From JAZGAE01 sp036475545 (GTDB lineage: Bacteria; Pseudomonadota; Alphaproteobacteria; DATDPM01): a stretch of 12,207 bases of DNA. The position numbers were made by a program, and so were the translations under genes. Where the stretch lies: assembly GCA_036475545.1 (NCBI GenBank), contig JAZGAE010000078.1:1-12207 (forward strand), written 5' to 3'. The notes beneath the pieces were generated by a model. It made no database searches. It had not been told where the DNA came from and worked only from the letters and a program-made list of their open reading frames with translations. Every line of letters begins with the position of its first letter. Positions within the stretch are counted from its first letter, which is position 1. This document shows, in pieces, positions 1 to 6,219 of the stretch.

Positions 1-80
1 GGCGCGGCGCGAAGGGCGATGCGGGGGCATCGGCCGAGCGGCGCAACGCCGCGGGCGTCTCCCGGCGGGCGGGGCGCCGC
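1..80. other. Left-edge non-coding or partial region with a short hairpin
   Basis: This GC-rich stretch follows the stop codon of the minus-strand SH3 gene. I see no supported gene in it. Positions 17-32 form a perfect hairpin, CGATGC-GGGG-GCATCG. No T-run follows it in the minus direction, so it is at best a weak candidate for the end of the SH3 transcript. The stretch could also be the edge of a gene lying mostly outside the window. Confidence 0.3.
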
Positions 81-590
81 TCATTCCACCCGCTCGCCGT
101 CGTAGACCCCCCAGATCTCGTCGCGCCTGAGCCAGCCCTTGAAGCCGGCGATTTCGACCCGGCACCAGTCGCCTGAGCATTCCAACAGGCGGCCGATCAC
201 CCCGGCCTCGGCGCTCGCGACCACGACCGAGCCGTCGTCGGCCTTGCGCCTGAGCGCGCGGACATCGCCCATCACGACCATGGTGCGCCGGCCCGACAGC
301 ATGCTCTGGTGGACCCAACCCTCGGTGCCCTGCCAGTCGCGCACCTTGCGCCAGTTCTCGAACTCGGCGGCCACCTCCACCGGCAGCCCCCGTTTGACGA
401 ACACCCATTCCACCGGATAGCGCACGCCGGGCCCGGTGCGCACGTTGACCTCGGAGGCGTGGAGCGACACGAAACGCGGCAGCGGCAGGCCACTCTCGGC
501 GCCGACGCCGGCGCGCGCAGCGGGGCCGAACGCCGCCATCAACGCGACGGCTACACCCAAAACGATTGCCCGGCCGGTCGAAAACGCCAT
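81..590 (-). CDS. Secreted protein with two SH3-like (bacterial SH3_4-type) regions
   Basis: Probably an exported periplasmic protein that binds cell wall or protein partners; the substrate is unknown. With the start at 590 it has 169 residues and begins with a typical signal peptide: a short basic start (MAFSTGR), a hydrophobic stretch, and a likely cut after ARA. An SH3-like domain follows, with the family hallmark SEVNVRTGPG, then a W-rich stretch ending in GTEGWVHQSML. A second, more divergent repeat comes next (VRALRRKADD through GWLRRDEIWGVYDG). Two cysteines close together (ECSGDWC) could form a disulfide. An in-frame ATG at 617 would add nine residues. A good -10 sequence at 632-637 would leave almost no leader before that ATG, so I prefer 590, although neither start has a clear ribosome binding site. 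The gene diverges from the dehydrogenase, a pairing I recall from other alphaproteobacteria. The domain call is firm; the biological role is unknown. Confidence 0.8.
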   Translation of the reverse strand: MAFSTGRAIVLGVAVALMAAFGPAARAGVGAESGLPLPRFVSLHASEVNVRTGPGVRYPVEWVFVKRGLPVEVAAEFENWRKVRDWQGTEGWVHQSMLSGRRTMVVMGDVRALRRKADDGSVVVASAEAGVIGRLLECSGDWCRVEIAGFKGWLRRDEIWGVYDGERVE

Positions 591-631
591 GGTGCGATGC
601 AAGCCGTGAACACTCATGCGAGCCGCGGCGC

Positions 632-662
632 ATTATAGCGAAGGGCCAGAGCGGACGGTCAA
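632..662 (-). promoter_or_regulatory. Candidate sigma-70 promoter for the SH3 gene
   Basis: Read on the minus strand, TTGACC (657-662) is followed after 19 bases by a perfect TATAAT (632-637). The spacer is two bases longer than ideal. Transcription would start near 624-626, which supports translation from the ATG at 590 rather than 617. Confidence 0.45.
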
Positions 663-694
663 GGCGGGCCCTCGGCCCACTCCCCGACATTCGC

Positions 695-723
695 TGGACA
701 AGGCAGACGCATCTTGTTATGGG
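695..723 (+). promoter_or_regulatory. Weak candidate promoter for the hydroxyacid dehydrogenase
   Basis: TGGACA (695-700, five of six -35 consensus bases) is followed after 17 bases by TATGGG (718-723), a poor -10. It lies 45 bases ahead of the dehydrogenase start and points the right way. It is the best match I see in this divergent gap. Confidence 0.25.
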
Positions 724-768
724 CCTTCGCTACCGCATCGAACGGCACCAGTCGGTGGAGAGCCGAGC

Positions 769-1755
769 ATGGCGCGTAAGAAGCCCGTCGTCATCGTTAC
801 GCGAAAGATCCCGGATGTCGTCGAAGCCCGGATGAAGGAGCTGTTCGATGCACGCTTGAATGTGGACGACCGCCCAATGGGCCAGGCGGAGCTCATCGGC
901 GCCGTGAAGGAAGCCGACGTTCTGGTCCCCACCGTCACCGACCGCATCGACTCCACGGTGTTGTCCCAGGCGGGCCCGCGCCTGAAACTCGTCGCCAACT
1001 TCGGTAACGGAGTCGACCACATCGACCTGGCCTCGGCGCGGCAGCGCGGGATTATCGTCTCCAACACGCCAGGGGTGCTGACCGAGGACACGGCCGACAT
1101 GACCATGGCGCTCATTCTGGCGGTGCCGCGCCGGCTGGTGGAAGGGGAGCGGCTGGTACGCTCGGGCGAGTGGACGGGTTGGGGCCCGATGTCCATGCTC
1201 GGCCACCGCATTTGGGGGAAGCGCCTCGGCATCATCGGCATGGGCCGCATCGGAACCGCGGTGGCGCGCCGCGCCCGCGGCTTCGGCCTGTCGATCCATT
1301 ACCACAACCGTCGCCGCGTGCCCCCGAAGACCGAGGCCGAGGTGGAGGCCACCTACTGGGAGAGCCTGGATCAGATGCTGGCCCACACGGACATCATCTC
1401 GATCCACTGCCCGCACACGCCGGCGACCTTCCATTTGCTTTCCTCGCGCCGGCTGAAGCTGTTGCAGCCGCACGCCTACATCGTCAATACGGCGCGCGGC
1501 GAGGTGGTGGACGAGAACGCCCTTGCCCGCATGCTCATGGAGGGCGAGATCGCGGGCGCGGGATTGGATGTGTTCGAGCACGAGCCGGCCGTCAACCCCA
1601 AGCTCTTGGAGCTCGAAAACGTTGTGCTGCTGCCGCGCATGGGCTCCGCCACCATGGAGGGCCGCATCGACATGGGCGAGAAGGTCATCGTCAACATCAA
1701 GACCTTCGTCGACGGCCACAACCCGCCCGACCGCGTCATCGAAACCATGTTCTAG
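769..1755 (+). CDS. D-isomer-specific 2-hydroxyacid dehydrogenase, glyoxylate/glycerate (GyaR/GRHPR-like) type
   Basis: Cytosolic oxidoreductase of the D-2-hydroxyacid dehydrogenase family, likely reducing glyoxylate or hydroxypyruvate to glycolate or glycerate. It has 328 residues, the usual family length. The reading frame is open upstream to 616, but the ATG at 769 has a GGAG eight bases ahead (757-760) and starts the protein in the usual way (MARKKPVVIVTRKIP). The nucleotide-binding loop is GMGRIG (residues 157-162). A basic stretch after the second strand (HNRRR) suggests a preference for NADP(H). Catalytic Arg243 (NTARGEVVD) and Glu272 (DVFEHEP) are present with the 29-residue spacing known from PGDH. 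The third catalytic residue, normally His in a PHxGSAT motif, is Arg290 here (LLPRMGSAT). This could reduce or change activity. The family is certain; the exact substrate and activity are not. Confidence 0.88.
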   Translation: MARKKPVVIVTRKIPDVVEARMKELFDARLNVDDRPMGQAELIGAVKEADVLVPTVTDRIDSTVLSQAGPRLKLVANFGNGVDHIDLASARQRGIIVSNTPGVLTEDTADMTMALILAVPRRLVEGERLVRSGEWTGWGPMSMLGHRIWGKRLGIIGMGRIGTAVARRARGFGLSIHYHNRRRVPPKTEAEVEATYWESLDQMLAHTDIISIHCPHTPATFHLLSSRRLKLLQPHAYIVNTARGEVVDENALARMLMEGEIAGAGLDVFEHEPAVNPKLLELENVVLLPRMGSATMEGRIDMGEKVIVNIKTFVDGHNPPDRVIETMF

Positions 1756-1875
1756 TTGGTTGGCGTGTGCGCGTCGAAATCGGGCCAACGTATGGGATCA
1801 GCCCTCGTGGCCAACCTGATCAACTCGTAGGCTCATTCCGGGTAGACAGAGCCTCGAGGTTTGAAACGGGAAGCG

Positions 1876-2829
1876 ATGACGTTGCCGCTCGGTGATATGA
1901 GTGTCTTTTCGGTCGTGGCAGAGCGGGACATCGACCTCGTTCTGCTTGAGGAACTGCACGTTTCGCCTAGTTTCAGGACTTGGTTTGTCCAATCGCTATT
2001 TGGCGAAACACTGCAAATGGCCAAGTTCGTCGGCGCTTGGCATTCAGTCACTGACGCATCTCTCGGCGAAAGCGATCTCATTCTTGCCTTCATACCGGAG
2101 GAAAGTGACCAAACAACCGCGGTGCTGATCGAGAATAAGATCACTGCAGCGTTTCAGGATAGCCAAGCCGAGCGATACCGCAGACGGGGGGATAAGGGTC
2201 AGGAGAATGGATGGTGGCAGGACTTCTGCACGTGTCTAGTAGCACCTCAGAAGTACTTGGAGGCAAGCGGCGATGTGGCCTTCGACTGGACCCTCAGCTA
2301 CGAGGATATCGCCGGATGGTTTGCCGCGTCGGGTCAAGGCGCGCGTGGTGCCTTTAAGGAAAAACTTCTTCGGGAAGGAATAGAGCAGAACCGTCGCGGC
2401 TGGGAGATGATACCCGATGCCGCTGTCATGGCGTTTTTCCGCGCTTACTGGGAGATCGCCTCAAAGGACTTCCCCGACCTTCGCTACGAGTTTCCCGGCA
2501 AACTGCCGGCCGGAGGTACCTGGCCATGTTTTCGGAACATCGGGTTAACGAAAGGCGTTGTCATCTACCATAAAGCAGAGCAGGGCTTCGTCGATCTATC
2601 ATTCTCTAGCGCTGCCAGCGAGGACGTCTCCGGCGCCACCGAGAGCCTGCTAGACGAGGACATGGTGGTCGTACAAACGGGCAAGTCCGCCGTAGTCCGC
2701 ATAGTCGTGCCTGCTCTCAACTGCTCCGCCCCCTTTCAGACGCAGGAGGAACAAGTCCGGATGGGGCTCCGCGCCGCCCAGCGGCTCCTTGAATTCTACC
2801 GGAAGAACGCGCGCCAACTGAGCATGTGA
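1876..2829 (+). CDS. PD-(D/E)XK nuclease-superfamily protein, solitary
   Basis: A 317-residue protein with a recognisable PD-(D/E)XK nuclease core. It has a helix glutamate (LFGETLQ, E44), an aspartate on the first core strand (GESDLILAF, D67), the E-x-K pair (LIENKI, E86 and K88), and a following helix with Q97, R100 and Y101 (QAERY). That order matches type II restriction-like folds, and the family cleaves DNA with metal ions. The C-terminal third (about residue 195 on) has no motif I recognise. The start is uncertain. ATG 1876 has GGGA four bases ahead. TTG 1861 and ATG 1897 are in the same frame. The gene is less GC-rich than its neighbours (about 48-55% in lines I counted, against 60-70%) and uses different codons, suggesting lateral acquisition. 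No methyltransferase, helicase or transposase lies beside it. Its role (defence, repair or other) cannot be told from sequence. Confidence 0.75.
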   Translation: MTLPLGDMSVFSVVAERDIDLVLLEELHVSPSFRTWFVQSLFGETLQMAKFVGAWHSVTDASLGESDLILAFIPEESDQTTAVLIENKITAAFQDSQAERYRRRGDKGQENGWWQDFCTCLVAPQKYLEASGDVAFDWTLSYEDIAGWFAASGQGARGAFKEKLLREGIEQNRRGWEMIPDAAVMAFFRAYWEIASKDFPDLRYEFPGKLPAGGTWPCFRNIGLTKGVVIYHKAEQGFVDLSFSSAASEDVSGATESLLDEDMVVVQTGKSAVVRIVVPALNCSAPFQTQEEQVRMGLRAAQRLLEFYRKNARQLSM

Positions 2830-2896
2830 TTAGCGGTAGGGACGAGTTTGGGGTGGGGTCTCGTGCCGCGGCCAGTGCTTTCCATCCGGCGCGGCC

Positions 2897-3343
2897 CTAG
2901 ATGAACACCATCTGGCCGGCGGGCGAGACGTCGGCGAGGAAACTGACGATCCCGCCTTCCTCGTAAGCGATGTCGCCGCGCAGCTCTTCCGGCGTCAACC
3001 CCATGGCCCTGAGCCCCATCTCGCACACCATGAACGTGACGCCGAGATCGCGGCAGGCATCCATGAGCTCGGCGAAGGTCGCCACTCCCCGGCGGGCGAA
3101 CTCGCGGTCCCGTTCGCCGGGTCCGAGCCCGCCTTCGGCCGGGCCGAGCGCGTGCCATCCGGGCGTGCCGTCGCCGTGGTCGGCCAACAGCGCGCGGATT
3201 GCCCCCATGGTGAAGAAAAGGGTGGCAGGCCGGTTGGTGGCCACGGCCGCGCTCGCCATCGCCAGCGCGTAGTGAACGCGCTCGAAGTCGCCGGAGAAGA
3301 CCACGATCGAGAGCTTGTCCGGGGCGGGCGCGTCAGGCGGCAT
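2897..3343 (-). CDS. DsrE/DsrF-like family protein (probable sulfur relay)
   Basis: A 148-residue cytosolic protein of the DsrE/DrsE_2-like fold. It has a first strand and loop (KLSIVVFSGDFERVHYALAMA), a second strand (ATLFFTMGAI), and a conserved-looking cysteine region (VTFMVCEMGLRAMGL, C107) that resembles the persulfide-carrying Cys of DsrE-type proteins. It ends with a hydrophobic strand (GQMVFI), typical of the family. Its ATG (3343) lies inside the end of the MoeB-like gene (overlap 3333-3343), so the two are likely translated together. With cysK and the E1-like gene next door it probably passes sulfane sulfur to a partner. No DsrF, DsrH or TusA partner is in the window. A 67-bp gap separates it from the convergent nuclease gene. 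The family assignment is fairly sure; the sulfur-relay role is inferred. Confidence 0.8.
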   Translation of the reverse strand: MPPDAPAPDKLSIVVFSGDFERVHYALAMASAAVATNRPATLFFTMGAIRALLADHGDGTPGWHALGPAEGGLGPGERDREFARRGVATFAELMDACRDLGVTFMVCEMGLRAMGLTPEELRGDIAYEEGGIVSFLADVSPAGQMVFI

Positions 3344-4133
3344 GGGCGGCCAGATCCGTGATCGTCGGGGCCTCCCCGCACAAGGGGCAGCCCGGGTCGC
3401 GGTGAACGCGGATCTTTTGCATGGTGGTGCCGAGGGCGTCGTAAAGGAGCAGCGAGCCGGACAGGCTTTCGCCGATCCCCAGCAGCTCCTTGATCACCTC
3501 GGTTGCCTGGATCGAGCCGACCGCGCCTGCCAGCGCACCCAGGACTCCCGCCTCGGCGCAACTCGGGATCAGTCCTGAAGGCGGCGGCTCGCGGAAGAGG
3601 CAGCGGTAACAGGGATGGTCGCCTTCGCGCCACGCCTTGAACGTGGAGACTTGCGCGTCGAACCGCAGCATCGCCGCCGAGACCAGAGGCTTGCGGGCGA
3701 AGTAGCAGGCGTCGTTCAAGAGAAACCGGGTGGGAAAATTGTCGCTACCGTCGGCGACCAGGTCGTAGGGCGCAATCAGATCGAGGACGTTGTCGGCCGC
3801 GAGCCGCGCCTGGTGCGGCACCAGGCGAACGTCGGGATTGATGTCCCCCACCGCAATCTGGGCGCTCTCCACCTTGGGCATGCCGATGCGCGTGGTGGTA
3901 TGGACCACCTGGCGCTGGAGATTGGTGAGGTCAACGAGGTCGTTGTCGACCACGCCGATGGTCCCTACCCCGGCGGCGGCCAGATACAGCAACAGGGGCG
4001 AGCCGAGGCCGCCGGCCCCGACCACCAGAACCGAGGACTCGAGCAGCCGGGCCTGGCCCTCGCCGCCGACCTCCGCGAGGATGATGTGGCGGGCGTACCG
4101 CTGGAGCTGGGTATCGGTGAATTCGGCCTCCAT
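3333..4133 (-). CDS. moeB: HesA/MoeB/ThiF-family E1-like adenylyltransferase
   Basis: Activates the C-terminal glycine of a ubiquitin-like sulfur carrier (MoaD, ThiS or similar) by adenylation with ATP, a cytosolic step of molybdopterin or thiazole synthesis. The 266-residue protein carries the whole signature. It starts with the QLQRYARHIILAEVGGEGQ helix. The ATP-binding loop GAGGLGSP is at 39-46, followed by VVDNDLVDLTNLQRQ (Asp63-Asp65, Arg74), Lys87 and the SDN motif at 130-132. Two cysteine pairs, C175/C178 (CYRC) and C249/C252 (CPLC), should hold structural zinc. C192 lies in the SCAEAGVLG loop. There is no C-terminal rhodanese domain, unlike MoeZ or MOCS3, so sulfur must come from another protein. 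It starts four bases after the cysK stop and overlaps the DsrE-like gene. MoeB, ThiF or a CysO-type E1 cannot be told apart from sequence alone. Confidence 0.88.
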   Translation of the reverse strand: MEAEFTDTQLQRYARHIILAEVGGEGQARLLESSVLVVGAGGLGSPLLLYLAAAGVGTIGVVDNDLVDLTNLQRQVVHTTTRIGMPKVESAQIAVGDINPDVRLVPHQARLAADNVLDLIAPYDLVADGSDNFPTRFLLNDACYFARKPLVSAAMLRFDAQVSTFKAWREGDHPCYRCLFREPPPSGLIPSCAEAGVLGALAGAVGSIQATEVIKELLGIGESLSGSLLLYDALGTTMQKIRVHRDPGCPLCGEAPTITDLAAHAA

Positions 4134-4137
4134 GGGG

Positions 4138-5127
4138 TCAGCCGTCGAAGTTCTCGAACAAGGCCGTCGAGAGATAGCGTTCGGCGAAGGACGGCAGCAC
4201 CGTGACGATGAGCCTGCCTTCCATCTCCGGCCGGGACCCGACCTCGAGCGCCGCGGCGATGGCGGCGCCGGAGGAGATGCCGACGGCCAAGCCCTCGAGC
4301 CGCGCCGCCTTGCGCGCCGTCGCGAACGCCGTCTCGTTGCCGATCCTCACCACCTCGTCGATGAGGTCGGTGTCGAGAACCGCCGGAACGAAGCCGGCGC
4401 CGATCCCCTGGATCTTGTGCGGTCCGGGAAGCCCGCCGGAAAGCACGGGGCTGCCCTCGGGCTCGACGGCGATCATCTTCACCGAAGGTTTGCGCGCCTT
4501 GAGGACCTCGCCGACCCCGGTCAGCGTTCCACCGGTGCCGATGCCGGAGACGACGACGTCCACCCGGCCCTCGGTGTCGCGCCAAATCTCTTCCGCGGTG
4601 GTGCGGCGATGGATCTCCGGGTTGGCGGGGTTCTCGAACTGCTGCGGCATGAAGGCGTCCGGGAGCTCTTCGATCAGCTTCTCCGCCCTGGCGATGGCGC
4701 CCTTCATCCCCTCGGCGGCAGGCGTCAAGTCGAGCTCGGCGCCGAGCAGCAGGAGCATCTTGCGCCGCTCCAGCGACATGCTCTCGGGCATGGTGAGGAC
4801 GAGTCGGTAGCCCTTGGCTGCGCAAACGAAGGCCAGCGCGATCCCGGTATTGCCGCTGGTCGGCTCGACGAGCACCGTTCCGGGCTTGATCTTGCCTTCG
4901 GCCTCCGCGGCCTCGATCATCGCCACCCCGATCCGGTCCTTGACCGAGCCGAGCGGATTGAAGAATTCGAGCTTGCCGACGATGTCGGCCTTGCAGCCGG
5001 CCTCCTCGGTCATGCGGCGGAGGCGCACCAACGGCGTGGCGCCGATCGTCTCCATGATGCTGTCGTAGATTCGACCGCGAAACTCCGGAGACTCGGCTGC
5101 CACGGCCTTCGCTTGGGACGCCCTCAT
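4138..5127 (-). CDS. cysK: Cysteine synthase (O-acetylserine sulfhydrylase)
   Basis: A PLP enzyme that makes L-cysteine from O-acetylserine and sulfide in the cytosol. It has 329 residues with all expected motifs: PLP lysine K63 in NPLGSVKDRIG, the substrate loop PTSGNTG (89-95), the phosphate-binding GTGGT (197-201), and S286 in GISSG, which contacts the PLP ring nitrogen. The N-terminus is some 10 residues longer than usual before the family start FRGRIYDSI. The start at 5127 is nevertheless well supported by a strong GGAGG (5135-5139, minus strand) seven bases ahead. The gene lies 124 bases downstream of an Rrf2-type regulator and is followed at once by the MoeB-like gene. CysK and the related CysM are hard to separate by motifs, and other sulfur donors are possible. 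Confidence 0.93.
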   Translation of the reverse strand: MRASQAKAVAAESPEFRGRIYDSIMETIGATPLVRLRRMTEEAGCKADIVGKLEFFNPLGSVKDRIGVAMIEAAEAEGKIKPGTVLVEPTSGNTGIALAFVCAAKGYRLVLTMPESMSLERRKMLLLLGAELDLTPAAEGMKGAIARAEKLIEELPDAFMPQQFENPANPEIHRRTTAEEIWRDTEGRVDVVVSGIGTGGTLTGVGEVLKARKPSVKMIAVEPEGSPVLSGGLPGPHKIQGIGAGFVPAVLDTDLIDEVVRIGNETAFATARKAARLEGLAVGISSGAAIAAALEVGSRPEMEGRLIVTVLPSFAERYLSTALFENFDG

Positions 5128-5134
5128 GTGTTCA

Positions 5135-5139
5135 CCTCC
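5135..5139 (-). promoter_or_regulatory. Strong ribosome binding site that fixes the cysK start
   Basis: On the minus strand GGAGG, within AATTGGAGGTGAACATG, stands seven bases before the ATG at 5127. It is the best Shine-Dalgarno sequence in this gene series, where most other genes are coupled by overlap. It suggests cysK is translated strongly and on its own. Confidence 0.8.
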
Positions 5140-5196
5140 AATTGCCGGCTGTCCTGGATCAGATACACGTCAGACGCGAATCCCGGCCCGCCCTTG

Positions 5197-5220
5197 GGGC
5201 GATGTCGCGCATCATCGCCC
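5197..5220. promoter_or_regulatory. Perfect 8-bp inverted repeat in the rrf2-cysK gap
   Basis: GGGCGATG (5197-5204) and CATCGCCC (5213-5220) are exact reverse complements separated by eight bases. They lie between the Rrf2 stop (5252) and the cysK ribosome binding site (5135-5139). No T-run follows on the minus strand, so this does not look like a simple intrinsic terminator. It may be an operator for the adjacent regulator, an attenuator hairpin or an mRNA-stabilising stem. Confidence 0.4.
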
Positions 5221-5251
5221 GGCTTGGCCCCGACGCCCTGGGGAAGCGGCC

Positions 5252-5707
5252 TCAGATCGTAAAATCCAGCTGGCGGTGGGCCTCGCTTTCGAGCCCTTCC
5301 TTGTGGGCGCGCAGACACAGGTCCTCGACAGTGACGGAGTCGAGCCTGGTCATGACGTCGTTCCGGACCTCCTCCCACAGCGGACGCACGACCTTGTGCC
5401 CGAGTTCGGAGCCCGCCGGATCCTCGATCGGGTTCGCCGCGGTCTCCATGGCGTGGATCACCCGGGTGATCTCGCCGATGGTGATCCGGCTGCGTTCCCG
5501 CGCCAAGAGATACCCGCCCTTGGGGCCGCGCACGCCCCGGAGGATGCCGGTCCTCACCAGCTGTTGAAGCACCTGTTCCAGATAGCGCCGCGGAATCCTC
5601 TGGCGTTTCGTGATTTCGCGGCTCTGGACCGGCTCGCTGCCCGCGTGATAGGCGATGTCGAGGACCGCCTCGATGGCGAACAGGAGTTTCTTCGAGAGCC
5701 TCAGCAT
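5252..5707 (-). CDS. Rrf2-family transcriptional regulator (CymR-like, no Fe-S cysteines)
   Basis: A 151-residue DNA-binding regulator of the Rrf2 family. It starts with LSKKLLFAIEAVLDIAYHAG, continues through the winged helix-turn-helix (REITKRQRIPRRYLEQVLQQL), and has the hallmark wing GVRGPKGGYLLAR (58-70). IscR and NsrR bind an Fe-S cluster through three cysteines after about residue 90. Here that loop (ANPIEDPAGSELG) has none, and the only cysteine is C131, so a cluster is unlikely. In Bacillus and Staphylococcus the cluster-free CymR works with CysK to repress cysteine genes. The position just before cysK makes a similar role attractive, though this is inference. The ATG at 5707 overlaps the dut stop by seven bases, so the gene is coupled to the upstream operon. 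The family is certain, the target is not. Confidence 0.88.
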   Translation of the reverse strand: MLRLSKKLLFAIEAVLDIAYHAGSEPVQSREITKRQRIPRRYLEQVLQQLVRTGILRGVRGPKGGYLLARERSRITIGEITRVIHAMETAANPIEDPAGSELGHKVVRPLWEEVRNDVMTRLDSVTVEDLCLRAHKEGLESEAHRQLDFTI

Positions 5708-6219
5708 TCCCGCTTCCCAACCTTTCTAACGCTCGTTTGTCGGCCTGGCGGTTCGAACCCGCCGGTCGAGCCGAAGCCGCCCGCGCCGCGGCCGCTCTCG
5801 GGCAGCGTCTCGACCTGCTGCCAGCGGACGCGCGCGACAGGGCCGACGACGAGCTGCGCGATGCGCATTCCCCTCCTGACCGTGAAGGCCTCGTTTCCCA
5901 AGTTGGCGAGAATCACCCCGATCTCGCCGCGATAATCGGTGTCGATGGTGCCTGGGGCATTGAGGACCGTGAGCCCGTGCTCGATGGCAAGGCCCGAGCG
6001 CGGGCGGATCTCGGCCTCGAAGCCCTTGGGGAGCGCGATGCTGATCCCCGTTGCGATCAAGGCCCGTTCGCCTGCCCGGAGCACCAACTCGGCTTCCACC
6101 GCCGCCAACAGGTCCATGCCGGCGGCGTGCTCGCTGGCGTAGGCGGGCAACGGCAGGCCCGCGCCGTTGGGCAACCGCCGCACGGGAACGCACACCGGCC
6201 GCTCCTCGGCGGTCATCAT
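5701..6219 (-). CDS. dut: Deoxyuridine 5'-triphosphate nucleotidohydrolase (dUTPase)
   Basis: Hydrolyses dUTP to dUMP and pyrophosphate, keeping uracil out of DNA and supplying dUMP for dTMP. It is a trimeric cytosolic enzyme. All five dUTPase motifs are present, numbered from the second ATG (6216): I AAGMDLLA (31-38), II RPRSGLA (71-77), III NAPGTIDTDYRGEIG (86-100) with catalytic Asp92 and Tyr95, IV MRIAQLV (117-123) and V GRGAGGFGSTG (142-152). About 20 residues follow motif V, ending in a lysine- and arginine-rich tail. The open frame runs upstream to 6660, but that stretch is the shifted frame of coaBC. The start is one of two adjacent ATGs, 6219 or 6216. The first overlaps the coaBC stop (ATGA), so translational coupling is likely. 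Its stop overlaps the Rrf2 start. Confidence 0.95.
   Translation of the reverse strand: MMTAEERPVCVPVRRLPNGAGLPLPAYASEHAAGMDLLAAVEAELVLRAGERALIATGISIALPKGFEAEIRPRSGLAIEHGLTVLNAPGTIDTDYRGEIGVILANLGNEAFTVRRGMRIAQLVVGPVARVRWQQVETLPESGRGAGGFGSTGGFEPPGRQTSVRKVGKREC

Noticed and set aside
616..768. N-terminal extension of the hydroxyacid dehydrogenase
   Set aside because: The frame is open, but the encoded stretch is not part of the family. It covers the SH3 gene's promoter region, and ATG 769 has a good ribosome binding site.
1876..2829. Restriction-modification system
   Set aside because: Only a nuclease-like protein is present. No methyltransferase or specificity gene lies on either side, so a complete system cannot be claimed.
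3790..5262. Long plus-strand open frame of 490 codons
   Set aside because: It is antisense to cysK and the MoeB-like gene, both of which have full motif sets. Its translation has no recognisable domain.
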